This document shows, one piece after another, positions 26,819-34,937 of a stretch of DNA of 64,000 nucleotides (position 1 is the stretch's first letter; each line of letters opens with the position of its first letter). The stretch is taken from the NCBI RefSeq assembly GCF_000621745.1, contig NZ_JHXK01000005.1:1-64000 (forward strand), written 5' to 3'. Source of the stretch: Clostridium beijerinckii HUN142 (GTDB lineage: Bacteria > Bacillota > Clostridia > Clostridiales > Clostridiaceae). The notes under the pieces were generated by a model. That model did not search any database. It was not told the origin of the DNA and was given only the letters and a program-made list of their open reading frames with translations. The position numbers and the translations under genes are program-made.

Positions 26819-26870
26819 AATTATAGCATATTTTGTAAACATCGCATTATTCAATTTTCAAAGAGTACTT
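26819..26870 (-). promoter_or_regulatory. Dispersed promoter-like repeat, best copy
   Basis: On the minus strand this reads CTTTGAAAATTGAATAATGC, then TTTACAAAATATGC and TATAATT, giving an extended -10 (TGCTATAAT). It lies about 50 bp upstream of the DUF6054-like start. Its TTGAATAATGCGAT stretch is also the 3' arm, seen on the plus strand, of the dispersed terminators. Confidence 0.6.
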
Positions 26871-26929
26871 TTTTAATTTACTGTCTCAAATCTACATATT
26901 ACTCAATTACAATATTTTATTAACTTTCA

Positions 26930-27379
26930 TTATCTACTAGAAATATTGTAAACAATCTTTCTCATAATATTTAATAAATTTTCTCTTTCTTCATAAGTAT
27001 CTAAAGAAATCATTACTTTTCCATAAATCTCTTCTTCAAATTTTATATGCTCCTCTTGCGCTTTTTTCCCTTCTTCCGTAAGCTCTAGTTTATAAGATCT
27101 TCTATCTCTTTTACTAATAGATCTACTTATAAGATTACGCTTTTCTAATCTATCGATCATGTTAGTCAATGTACTTTTAGGAATATTCAATATTTCTAAA
27201 ATATCTCTAATAATAACTTCTTCTTTCTCGGAAATAATTCTAATTATGGATATTTCATTATCACTAAGTCCTTTTATTCTAGTATACTTAGCTTCAATAT
27301 CTTTATAGCTTGATTCAAATAACATACGATGCCATAATATATTAAATTCATCTATTTGCTTTTTACATTCTTTATCCAT
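26930..27379 (-). CDS. MarR-family transcriptional regulator
   Basis: A 149-residue winged-helix regulator: NEISIIRIISEKEEVIIRDI, LNIPKSTLTNMIDRLEKRNL (recognition helix) and the wing ISRSISKRDRRSYKLELT are the MarR hallmarks. The C-terminal helices form the dimer. It starts 24 bp after a SAM methyltransferase stop on the same strand, so the methyltransferase and MarR are probably one operon and the regulator may control it. Ligand unknown. ATG at 27379 has a GGAGTG site upstream. Confidence 0.9.
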   Translation of the reverse strand: MDKECKKQIDEFNILWHRMLFESSYKDIEAKYTRIKGLSDNEISIIRIISEKEEVIIRDILEILNIPKSTLTNMIDRLEKRNLISRSISKRDRRSYKLELTEEGKKAQEEHIKFEEEIYGKVMISLDTYEERENLLNIMRKIVYNISSR

Positions 27380-27403
27380 ATTGTCACTCCAATCTATTAA
27401 TGA

Positions 27404-28033
27404 TTATTTTCTTATCTTAGCGCTAATTGCAAAACTCTTATAATTAATCTTTTTAAAATCAAATGGCTCAAATCCGTATTTTACTAAAAGTGCCTTAACT
27501 TCTTTTTCAGAATATATTTTATAATCACCACTATTAGATATTTTACAATATAAATTTATAAATTGTCTACAAATTACTGGTGCCGTTGGATCCCCTATAA
27601 TTAATAATCCACAATTCTTTAATACTCTCTTCATCTCTAATAAAACTTTTTCTGGATTTGGATAATGATGAAATGATGCATTACATACAATTACATCAAA
27701 AGAATTATCTTCCCAAGGCATATATTCTGAATCACCAACTTTCAATTCAGCTTTATCCCCAAGATTTTTCTTAGCTATCGCAATCATATTTTCTGATATA
27801 TCTAATCCATATAAACCAAACTTATAGTTTGTGCTAAGTTTTATCAATACATTACCGGTCCCACATCCAACATCTAATATTTTTTTAGGATTTTCGCTTA
27901 TTACCCTACTAACAATTTCCTCATACATTGGAGCTACAAACTTGCCATCACTGCTTTCATCATAAACTTCAGCAGTGCTATTAAAGTTTATTTTCGAATT
28001 TTCCTTAAAAATGTTTTTATTATTACCTTCCAC
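27404..28033 (-). CDS. Class I SAM-dependent methyltransferase
   Basis: ILDVGCGTGNVLIKLSTNYK (motif I, about residues 55-74), GLDISENMIAIAKKN (motif II) and FDVIVCNASFHHYPNPEKVL (post-motif) are typical of Methyltransf_11/UbiE-like small-molecule methyltransferases. Length about 209 is usual. A GTG at 28033 with GGGGAG upstream is the best start; a GTG at 28042 overlaps the ribosome site. It is the first gene of a probable operon with the MarR regulator. The methyl acceptor is unknown; resistance or secondary-metabolite modification is possible but not shown. Confidence 0.85.
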   Translation of the reverse strand: MEGNNKNIFKENSKINFNSTAEVYDESSDGKFVAPMYEEIVSRVISENPKKILDVGCGTGNVLIKLSTNYKFGLYGLDISENMIAIAKKNLGDKAELKVGDSEYMPWEDNSFDVIVCNASFHHYPNPEKVLLEMKRVLKNCGLLIIGDPTAPVICRQFINLYCKISNSGDYKIYSEKEVKALLVKYGFEPFDFKKINYKSFAISAKIRK

Positions 28034-28469
28034 ATAAATCACTCCCCATAATAATAGTTCAATCTTAGTATAGTTCCATATACGTACTATAATTAAATAC
28101 TACCACTATTAAAAGTAAAATTCAACCATTTTTTATATATTTTTCTGAAAATACAGATATATTTATATATATTGCAATTTACAATATATATTTCACAATT
28201 TACAATTGCCTCTAAAATTCTTGCAATATTTTTAGAATTATTTTTGTAACGTATTATATAAGAACTTTATTAATTTTTTAGTTAAATTTCATTACTTTTC
28301 CTGCATATTACTAGAGCAATAATTTGCCTTGTATTAGTTATAAAAAAAATCACTAGAAATTATCTAGTGATTTTTTGATTATATAAAATATTGTATTAAA
28401 TTGTACTTAATATTTTCATTTAATAATGCACGATATATTAAATAATACAGTAACAGAAAGTTTATTATA
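28034..28469. other. Intergenic region
   Basis: Very A/T-rich, with tandem-like TTTACAATATATATTTCACAA and TTTACAATTG stretches around 28170-28215, and the terminator at 28342-28376. No open frame with a ribosome site was seen. Confidence 0.5.
28342..28376 (-). terminator. Bidirectional-type rho-independent terminator
   Basis: Stem AATCACTAGA / TCTAGTGATT with a five-base loop is flanked by eight A on one side and six T on the other, so it would work in both directions. It lies about 95 bp beyond the def stop. Confidence 0.85.
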
Positions 28470-28922
28470 CTATTTTAAATATTCAGTAACAAAATCAGTA
28501 AAAAGAATACCTTCTAAATGGTCAATTTCATGACAAAAACATTTTGCTAAATCTCCTGTACCCGTTAGTATTATTTCTTTACCATTTTCATCTAATGCTT
28601 GAACTGTCACTTTTTCTGGCCTTAATAATTTTCCAAATACATGTGGATTACTTAAACATCCTTCTATAACTTCTTGGCTACCCTCTTGTTTAATTATTAT
28701 TGGGTTGACTAATTTTATTAGTCCTTGTCCCATATCTATTACAACTAACCTTTTAAGTATTCCTATCTGCGGTGCCGCTAATCCCCCACCATTTTCTGTA
28801 TTATACATTGTCTCCACCATATCATCTAGAATTTGTCTAATCTTTTCATCTACCACTTCAACTTCTCTACTTTTCTTTCTTAAAACTTCATCACCAAATA
28901 ATCTAATTTTCCTTAATGCCAT
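28470..28922 (-). CDS. def: Peptide deformylase
   Basis: All three PDF motifs are intact: GGGLAAPQIG (about residues 44-53), EGCLSNP (about 87-93, metal Cys) and CHEIDHLEG (about 129-137, HExxH metal and catalytic residues). The enzyme removes the formyl group from nascent proteins. At 150 residues it is a type I PDF. ATG at 28922 follows directly on the stop codon of an XRE regulator, so the two are translationally coupled. A second, divergent PDF lies at 45825-46235, so this could be a regulated extra copy. Confidence 0.95.
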   Translation of the reverse strand: MALRKIRLFGDEVLRKKSREVEVVDEKIRQILDDMVETMYNTENGGGLAAPQIGILKRLVVIDMGQGLIKLVNPIIIKQEGSQEVIEGCLSNPHVFGKLLRPEKVTVQALDENGKEIILTGTGDLAKCFCHEIDHLEGILFTDFVTEYLK

Positions 28923-29159
28923 TTAAACTACACCTCTACTTAATTGCGCTCTTGATTTTCTTTCACTTTGTTCGAAAAGAAAAACTTCCTCTATTGCACA
29001 ATGAAATATTTGAGAAATATCATAAGCTAGCCATATAGATGGCTCATATTTTTCTGTTTCAATAGAATTTATTGCCTGCCTTGATACTCCTACAAGAGCT
29101 CCCAATTGTTCCTGTGTTAATCCAATAGCTTCACGAAATTTTCTTAGTTTATTCTTCAT
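28923..29159 (-). CDS. XRE-family regulator coupled to def
   Basis: MKNKLRKFREAIGLTQEQLG and LVGVSRQAINSIETEKYEPS form the XRE helix-turn-helix; DISQIFHCAIEEVFLFE is the usual following helix, and an unusual basic tail (ERKSRAQLSRGVV) follows. Its TAA abuts the ATG of the peptide deformylase. The start at 29159 is preferred (AGGAG nine bases upstream) to a TTG at 29165. XRE genes of this type are normally followed by a small membrane protein; here the slot is taken by def. The direct repeat at 29173-29236 is its likely operator. Confidence 0.85.
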   Translation of the reverse strand: MKNKLRKFREAIGLTQEQLGALVGVSRQAINSIETEKYEPSIWLAYDISQIFHCAIEEVFLFEQSERKSRAQLSRGVV

Positions 29160-29172
29160 TAACAATCACTCC

Positions 29173-29236
29173 TGTCATGTTTACCTTACATAAAAGTATA
29201 TTCCAATTCAAATTTCATGTCAAGTTAACATTACAT
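29173..29236 (-). promoter_or_regulatory. Promoter with 19-bp direct-repeat operator for the XRE-def operon
   Basis: Minus-strand -35 TTGACA (29218-29223) and -10 TATACT (29195-29200) have a 17-bp spacer. Two direct repeats, 29173-29191 and 29218-29236, match at 16 of 19 positions (TGTCA-N-GTT-N-AC-N-TTACAT on the plus strand); one covers the -35 and the other lies between the -10 and the start codon. Confidence 0.75.
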
Positions 29237-29316
29237 GATGTGTGTCTTTAATTTCCAACTTTTCAAATTCAGTACTATTCGTCATACTATCCAAGTGGTA
29301 TTGTACTATAAATTTA

Positions 29317-29447
29317 TTAAGCTAGATTTTCTCCATCCTTAAATGTTCTTAAAGATAACTCATCAAACATTGCTAAATCAGGATTATGACTAGTTCCGCA
29401 ATAGTGAATGCTATCCTCTAACTTCCAGCCTAATTCTTCTAGAAAAC
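29317..29447 (-). pseudogene. 3' fragment of an unidentified gene
   Basis: The sequence LGWKLEDSIHYCGTSHNPDL followed by AMFDELSLRTFKDGENLA looks like a genuine protein tail (mixed helix and loop, no low-complexity bias) but its upstream part runs into the complementary strand of an HxlR remnant. A divergent pair seems to have been cut by a deletion removing both 5' ends. A flavin or NAD(P)H reductase partner, frequent beside HxlR genes, is a guess only. Confidence 0.35.
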
Positions 29448-29720
29448 TGTTCCATAGAATATGCTTTAACAATTCTAAACGGAAAATGGAAACTATTAAC
29501 AATTTGGATTATGTCTCAAAACGGAATTCTTCGCTTTAATGAACTACAACGAAAAGTTGATGGCATATCCAGTCTTATGCTCTCAAAAAACTTAAAAGAA
29601 CTTGAAGAAGATGCTCTGATTATTCGTCGTCAATACAATGAAATTCCACCAAGAGTAGAATATGAATTATCAGAACTTAGTCAAAAACTCATAGTTGCTT
29701 TACAACATCTTGGAGAATAG
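29448..29720 (+). pseudogene. HxlR-family regulator, 5' end missing
   Basis: In frame upstream of the ATG at 29511 the sequence continues back as CSIEYALTILNGKWKLLTIW, the invariant beginning of the HxlR helix-turn-helix (the redox-sensitive Cys and GGKWK motif), then LRFNELQRKVDGISSLMLSK and ENAL-type wing to YELSELSQKLI. No start codon or ribosome site precedes the Cys codon at 29448, and the usual 5-20 N-terminal residues and promoter are gone. An internal start at 29511 would lack half the DNA-binding fold. Confidence 0.75.
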
Positions 29721-29840
29721 GGCGAAGAAGTTCATAAATATAAAGAAACATCTTTGTGATGAATAATCAAAAGTTTTCTTCAACCATGAATAATATACTT
29801 ATACTACTTCATAGCTACATGCTTTTTTAAAATTGCGCAG

Positions 29841-29879
29841 AAAAAAATCGCATATTCATATTTTATTGAACAATGCGAT
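29841..29879 (-). terminator. Rho-independent terminator, dispersed family copy
   Basis: Minus-strand stem GATCGCATTGTTCAA / GAATATGCGATT with a loop and seven T. It lies about 125 bp past the chemoreceptor-like gene stop at 30004. Confidence 0.8.
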
Positions 29880-30003
29880 CTTCTGCCTATTTTATACTAT
29901 TAACTTATTGAATTTTCCTGATAAATTTTATGAAGGTTGTTAAATAATTTAATAAGATAATTGCTAAAATTATATGTATCTGAAGTAAATGCTATAATCA
30001 TCT

Positions 30004-30825
30004 TTACCATACTACCTTTGACATATCCACTAGCTCTTTGGAGTTTGAGGTAATCTCTTCTAAAGTAGCCGTTATCTCTTCAGTAGCTGCTGCTTGTGAT
30101 TCTGCTATCATGTTTGTATTGCTAATCTCCTTAATAACTTCATCAATAGAATTTCTCATTTCAAGAAGCAATTGTGATACTTTTTTTGACGATTCACTGC
30201 TCATCTGTGAAAGTTTTCTCATCTCACCTGCAACAACTGAAAACCCTCTTCCTGCCTCGCCTGCTCTTGCAGCTTCAATAGCTGCATTTAAAGCTAGAAG
30301 ATTAGATTGAGAAGAAACACTGGCAATAAGATTTAATATTGTATCCGTTTCTTTTATTTTTTCTTCTGTTTTTTGTGTTGCATTTACAATACTATTCATT
30401 GAAGATGAAAGTCTTTGAGAATCAGTAGCCACTTCCTCAATACTTGAGCTTGTCTGTTGCAGTGAACTAAAAATGTTCTCTGCTACTTCTTCTACTTTAA
30501 ACTGTTTATTTAAGCTTTTCCCTATTGCAACTCCACCAATAATATTTCCACTTGAATCCTTAATAGGGTAAGAAATCCCCTTAAATGATACTCCAAATAA
30601 TTCTTTTGGCACTATCACACTTAGTACCTTACCTCCTTTTATACTTTTATATAATGGTTCCTCAGGATTTAACTCTTGTCCAACTTTGATAGGTAAGTTA
30701 ATGGAATCACCATCACGATAATATATAAATTTCTTAGTATCTGCTACAGCAACTGCTATATCGTCTTGTAATATTTCCTTTAATTCAGGAATAACCTCCA
30801 AAAATGCCTCAAGTCTATTTTCCAT
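30004..30825 (-). CDS. Soluble methyl-accepting chemotaxis-type sensor
   Basis: The N-terminal 115 residues have no membrane segment and resemble a PAS/GAF- or DUF-type sensory domain ([33 protein letters not shown]). The C-terminal part is an MCP signalling hairpin: [20 protein letters not shown] and [18 protein letters not shown] are the conserved tip for CheA/CheW binding. It would be a short cytoplasmic chemoreceptor; at 273 residues it is compact, and the frame ends soon after the tip. The start at 30825 follows GGAGGG. No other che genes are nearby. Confidence 0.85.
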   Translation of the reverse strand: MENRLEAFLEVIPELKEILQDDIAVAVADTKKFIYYRDGDSINLPIKVGQELNPEEPLYKSIKGGKVLSVIVPKELFGVSFKGISYPIKDSSGNIIGGVAIGKSLNKQFKVEEVAENIFSSLQQTSSSIEEVATDSQRLSSSMNSIVNATQKTEEKIKETDTILNLIASVSSQSNLLALNAAIEAARAGEAGRGFSVVAGEMRKLSQMSSESSKKVSQLLLEMRNSIDEVIKEISNTNMIAESQAAATEEITATLEEITSNSKELVDMSKVVW

Positions 30826-30993
30826 ATATATACCCTCCAATAAATTCAATCTATAATAGGTATATATTCGATAAATCTTTCTATATTCCTTGTTTTTTTG
30901 CGTTTATTTTAGAAATATATTATTTTATTTTTTAGTATTATTCAATTTTAAGTTAATAATTCTTTTAATAAAATTATATAACATTTTAAATAT

Positions 30994-31028
30994 AAAAATA
31001 CCGTACATTCAACTGAATAATACGGTAC
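30994..31028 (-). terminator. Rho-independent terminator, dispersed family copy
   Basis: Minus-strand stem TACCGTATTATTCA / TGAATGTACGGTA followed by TTTTTATA. The base pairs at both ends have changed together relative to the other copies (CG to CC/GG), which supports selection on the stem. It closes the gene ending at 31053. Confidence 0.85.
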
Positions 31029-31052
31029 TTAAAATCTTATATTTACTTCTCT

Positions 31053-31916
31053 TTATTGCAGTTCAAATTCTGCAGTTACATGGGAATAACCCTTTGAGTT
31101 TTCAATTTCTGCTAATATTCTATATTTTCCTGCTGTAAGCTTGTTAAAGTCTTTCAGTGTACTTAATCTACAAATATCCATACCTGTTCCTTTTGCTGGC
31201 AAAATTGCTTCTAAATCATTAAAAGCAGTATGTTTTGCAAACTCTAAATTATGCCATTCATTATTTTCAAACTTATCTATTTTATAATATTCTCCACCAT
31301 GTCCACTTTCTAAATCCGTATTATTTGTTATATCAACCCTGATCTCTTCTGTACCGACAGGATACACACTTTTTTCAGTCTTCATAGTAATATCTTGTAA
31401 TTGTGATTTACCTTTAGTTGTATCTAAAGTTCCATCTGCCCCCAAATAATATCCGTCGACAGTTTCATTCTTTGCGAGAACCCCTTCAAAGCTAAAGTAA
31501 TAATACTTTCCATTAACTAATTTCCATCCCCTAGATACACTATTTTCCTTATACAATGTATTTCTCACTTCTACAGGATAACCATCTATTCTTAAAGTAT
31601 TTTTAAATTCATCCATATCAAAACTTTTATCCTTGTTAGTTGTAACATTATTGGGCGCAGCCTGAATCCACGCCCCATCAGATCCTATTGTATATCCATC
31701 AATGGTTGTATCATGTACCATATATCCATCTTGTTTAAAATAATACCACTTTCCATCAATCTCTTTCCAACCTACTGACCATGAACTTCCTTCTGTATTC
31801 CACCAACCGTTTGAATCCTGTTTCCATTCTGCATTCGCTCCACTTGAATTAAATACATATGCAACACTTGCTACTAATAGAGCCACTATCACTCTTAGTT
31901 TTTTTACTTTTTTCAT
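31053..31916 (-). CDS. Secreted wall-binding repeat protein with C-terminal Ig-like domain
   Basis: A signal peptide (basic MKKVKKLR, then VIVALLVASVAYVF, cut near GANA) is followed by choline-binding-type repeats: WKQDSNGWWN, GWKEIDGKWYYFKQDGYM, and a diverged pair with GWKLVNGKYYYFSFEG. From about residue 185 a strand-rich domain (MKTEKSVYPVGTEEIRVDIT to the end TAEFELQ) resembles a bacterial Ig-like domain of the Big_23/BsuPI class. Such proteins bind teichoic acid choline or wall glycans and display the C-terminal domain. The start at 31916 follows GGAGGAG. Single gene with its own terminator. Confidence 0.85.
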   Translation of the reverse strand: MKKVKKLRVIVALLVASVAYVFNSSGANAEWKQDSNGWWNTEGSSWSVGWKEIDGKWYYFKQDGYMVHDTTIDGYTIGSDGAWIQAAPNNVTTNKDKSFDMDEFKNTLRIDGYPVEVRNTLYKENSVSRGWKLVNGKYYYFSFEGVLAKNETVDGYYLGADGTLDTTKGKSQLQDITMKTEKSVYPVGTEEIRVDITNNTDLESGHGGEYYKIDKFENNEWHNLEFAKHTAFNDLEAILPAKGTGMDICRLSTLKDFNKLTAGKYRILAEIENSKGYSHVTAEFELQ

Positions 31917-32124
31917 GATTTCTCCTCCAATTATATCCAATTCCACTTTCACTCACATAATACAAATATTTCATATTTTTTCGGTACTATTATATCAAAT
32001 TTCAAGCAATACATTCTTGTTTATTAATACTCCAAACCTACAGATTACGATATTAATGTGCATAAAGTTAAGATAACTTTGATACAAAGTAAGTATTCTT
32101 TATTTCATGTTACTTTAAAATTTC

Positions 32125-32343
32125 TCATAAATATGCTTTCCTATTACCTTCAAATGATTTAAATATTGATCCAACTATATTATTTAAATCAAAATAACCT
32201 GTATCCATTAATATTCTTGGTTTAACTTTTAGGGCATTTGGTCTTCCATTTTCCAAACACTCTTCCTCTGCATATGTCGCCACAATCTCACCATGAAACA
32301 TTGTAAAATCAAATATGGGAATAGTTTGTATTACTTTACACAA
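32125..32343 (-). pseudogene. C-terminal remnant of a flavin-reductase-like (flavoredoxin) protein
   Basis: The sequence CKVIQTIPIFDFTMFHGEIV then ATYAEEECLENGRPNALKVK matches the end of FMN-binding flavin reductase/flavoredoxin proteins (GEIV-x-Y-x-EE-C-x-x-G-K/RP-x2-x-K-x-x-P). The N-terminal FMN-binding split barrel is missing; the frame opens directly behind the stop of the HTH gene at 32344. The tail after residue 50 is also altered. It is most likely a gene fragment, unless read by coupling from the HTH gene as a 72-residue peptide. Confidence 0.5.
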
Positions 32344-32847
32344 CTAATTTGCTGATTTCTTGCCATTAATCAAAAAGTGTAAAGACAAGCTTGCTACCGC
32401 TAACTTATATTTATTTTCATATGTAATAGAATTAGTATCCTTCATAAAATTCTTAACATCTTCTAAGCTGATACCTGCATACATAGCTAAAGTATCGTAT
32501 CTAATTCCAACGTCAATTATCAATACATCTATTATTCCTTTGACTCTGTCATCTTCATTTATACTACGTATCCCTTCAGATAGAATATAAATCTTATTTG
32601 ATAATGATGAAGGCTCAGGACACTTTGAATTCCACACAAATTCTTTATTGTTTTTAATAGAGTCCATTGCATTAGCATAAAACTCATGCAAATTTCTTTT
32701 TCCATCCATATAATCTTTTAGCCAGTTATAATCCACATTTATCATTCTACTCAAAACTTCAAGTTCAATTTTATAATCTCCAATCAATTTTTTTATACTT
32801 TCTCTTGTTTTGTCTATAGGATTTGAATCTCCATTTATTAATTCCAT
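32344..32847 (-). CDS. Helix-turn-helix protein of unknown family
   Basis: A 167-residue all-alpha protein. Two related segments look like DNA-binding or phage-repressor helices: IELEVLSRMINVDYNWLKDY (about residues 28-47) and RYDTLAMYAGISLEDVKNFM (about 117-136). Such duplicated HTH proteins occur in clostridia, often as orphans. No catalytic motif, no membrane segment. The start at 32847 is supported by AGGTGGGG just upstream; an ATG at 32862 overlaps the same site. It directly precedes a flavin-reductase remnant that may once have been its partner. Confidence 0.55.
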   Translation of the reverse strand: MELINGDSNPIDKTRESIKKLIGDYKIELEVLSRMINVDYNWLKDYMDGKRNLHEFYANAMDSIKNNKEFVWNSKCPEPSSLSNKIYILSEGIRSINEDDRVKGIIDVLIIDVGIRYDTLAMYAGISLEDVKNFMKDTNSITYENKYKLAVASLSLHFLINGKKSAN

Positions 32848-32935
32848 ATTTCCCCACCTCATTCGTATAATATATTTTAATATTTTCTTAAATAAATATT
32901 TGTAAAAATTAGTTATTCAACACTCTAAGTTAATA

Positions 32936-33241
32936 CTAATCAATTTTACAACAATGCCCTTCAATTCTCTTATAAGGTATTAATATATCTTCAGTCTGAA
33001 CTCTATTTAGAAAATCTTTTAAACTTTCTTGATTATCGTCAGGCGCAAAATATTTTTTCCCCATCCATTGTATTATCCAACCAGTAATTCCTGCTGGAAT
33101 AATATTGTTGAACTCTCTATAACCTATCCCTGAATTATTGAGAGTATAATTAAAATTCAATGTTTTCTGTAATATATTTTTGTTGTCGCAAAGCTCAGTA
33201 ATTTTTACTCTATAGAGCTTTACTTGTTTTAAAAATGTCAT
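32936..33241 (-). CDS. Hypothetical protein
   Basis: A 101-residue soluble protein with no recognised domain. The N-terminal half is strand-like and basic (KQVKLYRVKITELCD), and the middle holds aromatic residues (GITGWIIQWMGKKYFAP). The end is EGHCCKID with two adjacent cysteines. ATG at 33241 is preceded by AAGGGGAT, an acceptable ribosome site. The gene stands alone between the HTH gene and the SDR gene. It is probably expressed, but nothing about its role can be read. Confidence 0.4.
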   Translation of the reverse strand: MTFLKQVKLYRVKITELCDNKNILQKTLNFNYTLNNSGIGYREFNNIIPAGITGWIIQWMGKKYFAPDDNQESLKDFLNRVQTEDILIPYKRIEGHCCKID

Positions 33242-33404
33242 TATTGATTTATCCCCTTCCCTCAGTTGTTGATATTCTGCTACTATAAATATAAATTATT
33301 GCATGCATTATAAATATTATATTGCTCAATTTGTTCCACTATACAAATTTTAACACAAACACAAAATGTTACATAATAAAGAGATAATATAATTATTCAT
33401 TAAT

Positions 33405-34205
33405 CTAGCGCTTTTTCATAAAGTATTCTCTTACAAAGTCAGGAAAGTGTATAGCTATATTATATGACAGCGGAACGGCAACCTTATAGCGAGGTTTAAG
33501 CCTCCTTTTGGAAATTATATTAACAATAGTTTTCGCTGCTTCTTTAGGATCAGTTAAATTTTGATTATTTCGATATTTAGCATCTGCTTCATAAAAAGTT
33601 GAATAATAAGAATCTTGATTAGTCATAAGATTATTTGAATTATTAATCATAGTTTTAAAGAAATTTGTTTTTATTGGTCCAGGCTCTATTACAGTTGCTT
33701 GAATATTATAGTTGTGCAGTTCTAAACGCAATGTATCATTTATTGCCTCAACTGCATATTTAGATGCACAATATACACCATTAATAGGTTGAACAAATTT
33801 CCCCGAAATTGAGCCAATATTTATAATTTTGCCAAATTGTTTCTTACGCATTTCCGGAACAACTGCCTGAATCATATTAATTATTCCAAATACATTTACA
33901 TCAAACATGCTTTTTGCACTATTTATATTGATTTCCTCTAAAGCACCTCTAGTTGAGTATCCCGCATTATTTACAAGAATATCAATTTTCTTAAATCGTG
34001 CTATCACTTCCTTCATCGCAACTGAAATAGATTCTTTTTGGGTAACATCTAGCGATAGCTTTAATGATACAGGTAAATCTTTTAAAGATTCTACCTTTCT
34101 AGCTGTTGCCACAACTATATATCCTCTCTCAGATAATATGCTGCAAAGTTCTCGTCCTATCCCCGTTGAGCATCCTGTAATTAAAACAACTGTTTCGTTT
34201 TTCAT
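33405..34205 (-). CDS. Short-chain dehydrogenase/reductase (classical SDR)
   Basis: The Rossmann motif GCSTGIGRELC (about residues 10-20), NNAGYS (about 84-89), the catalytic Ser in IGSISGKF and the YCASK motif (Tyr-x-x-x-Lys, about 156-160) are all in place. NADP(H)-dependent oxidation or reduction of an alcohol or ketone is expected. At 266 residues it is standard. PGPIKTNF is the usual substrate loop. The Crp/Fnr-type regulator gene ends only 64 bp upstream on the same strand, so the SDR may be cotranscribed with it or controlled by it. Substrate unknown. Confidence 0.9.
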   Translation of the reverse strand: MKNETVVLITGCSTGIGRELCSILSERGYIVVATARKVESLKDLPVSLKLSLDVTQKESISVAMKEVIARFKKIDILVNNAGYSTRGALEEININSAKSMFDVNVFGIINMIQAVVPEMRKKQFGKIINIGSISGKFVQPINGVYCASKYAVEAINDTLRLELHNYNIQATVIEPGPIKTNFFKTMINNSNNLMTNQDSYYSTFYEADAKYRNNQNLTDPKEAAKTIVNIISKRRLKPRYKVAVPLSYNIAIHFPDFVREYFMKKR

Positions 34206-34269
34206 AAAAATTAACCCCCATTAATAAAATTTATATACATCATAAATCACATGGAGGTTAGCTGCATTA

Positions 34270-34869
34270 TCATTTGTTAATATTAAAATTTTTTCTTAAT
34301 CTACTAAGTGACACAGGGGTTATTCCTAAATAAGAAGCAATATGATATTGTTTAATACGCTTTTCTAATCCTGGATATGCATTAAGGAACTGCTTATAAC
34401 GTTCAATGCTATCTAATACTTTAAAACTAATTGCATGCTCTTCTTTCATAATAAGAACACTATCAATCATCTTTTTGTAAAACAAAAGTAGCTCATAGTT
34501 TTCCTCAACTATTTTTTCAAAATCAGAAATTTGAGCTACAATAATTTCGCTATCTTCTAATGCTTGTATATAATACATAGATTCCTTTTGCGATAGATGT
34601 GCTACATATGAGAATAGTACCCCACCCTCTTTGTAAAAATATTTTGTTGTATCTTTACCTGTTTTATCAATATAATAAGAACGAAAAACTCCCTTAACAA
34701 CAACTCCTATTTCAGTAGACTTCTCACCTTCCTGTAAAAAGAACGTATCTTTTTTTAACAGCTTTGGCTTAAAAATCTTCTTTAATAAAGTTATGTTTTT
34801 TTCACTAAGGAAAATCTCATTATTTTTCAAAATATCTATCCATAAATCATCGTATACATTTGTACTCAT
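34270..34869 (-). CDS. Crp/Fnr-family regulator with cyclic-nucleotide-type domain
   Basis: The N-terminal 110 residues form a cNMP-binding beta-roll (FFLQEGEKSTEIGVVVKGVF, GVLFSYVAHLSQ), although the cAMP-contacting Glu-Arg pair of true CAP is not obvious. A long dimer helix (about 120-150) follows. The C-terminal HTH reads QYHIASYLGITPVSLSRLRK. This is the layout of clostridial and Bacteroidetes Crp-like regulators that answer unknown cues. The start at 34869 lies just after a perfect palindrome at 34890-34905. It is followed by the SDR gene. Confidence 0.85.
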   Translation of the reverse strand: MSTNVYDDLWIDILKNNEIFLSEKNITLLKKIFKPKLLKKDTFFLQEGEKSTEIGVVVKGVFRSYYIDKTGKDTTKYFYKEGGVLFSYVAHLSQKESMYYIQALEDSEIIVAQISDFEKIVEENYELLLFYKKMIDSVLIMKEEHAISFKVLDSIERYKQFLNAYPGLEKRIKQYHIASYLGITPVSLSRLRKNFNINK

Positions 34870-34889
34870 TCAAAGCCTCGTTCCTTTGG

Positions 34890-34905
34890 TTAGAATTAAT
34901 TCTAA
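34890..34905. promoter_or_regulatory. 16-bp perfect palindrome upstream of the Crp/Fnr-like gene
   Basis: TTAGAATTAATTCTAA is perfectly self-complementary and lies about 20 bp before the start codon at 34869. A self-binding site for the Crp-like dimer is the simplest reading, but the A/T-rich context makes chance possible. Confidence 0.4.
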
Positions 34906-34937
34906 TTACCTACTATTTCATGTGTCTTGTATTAGTT

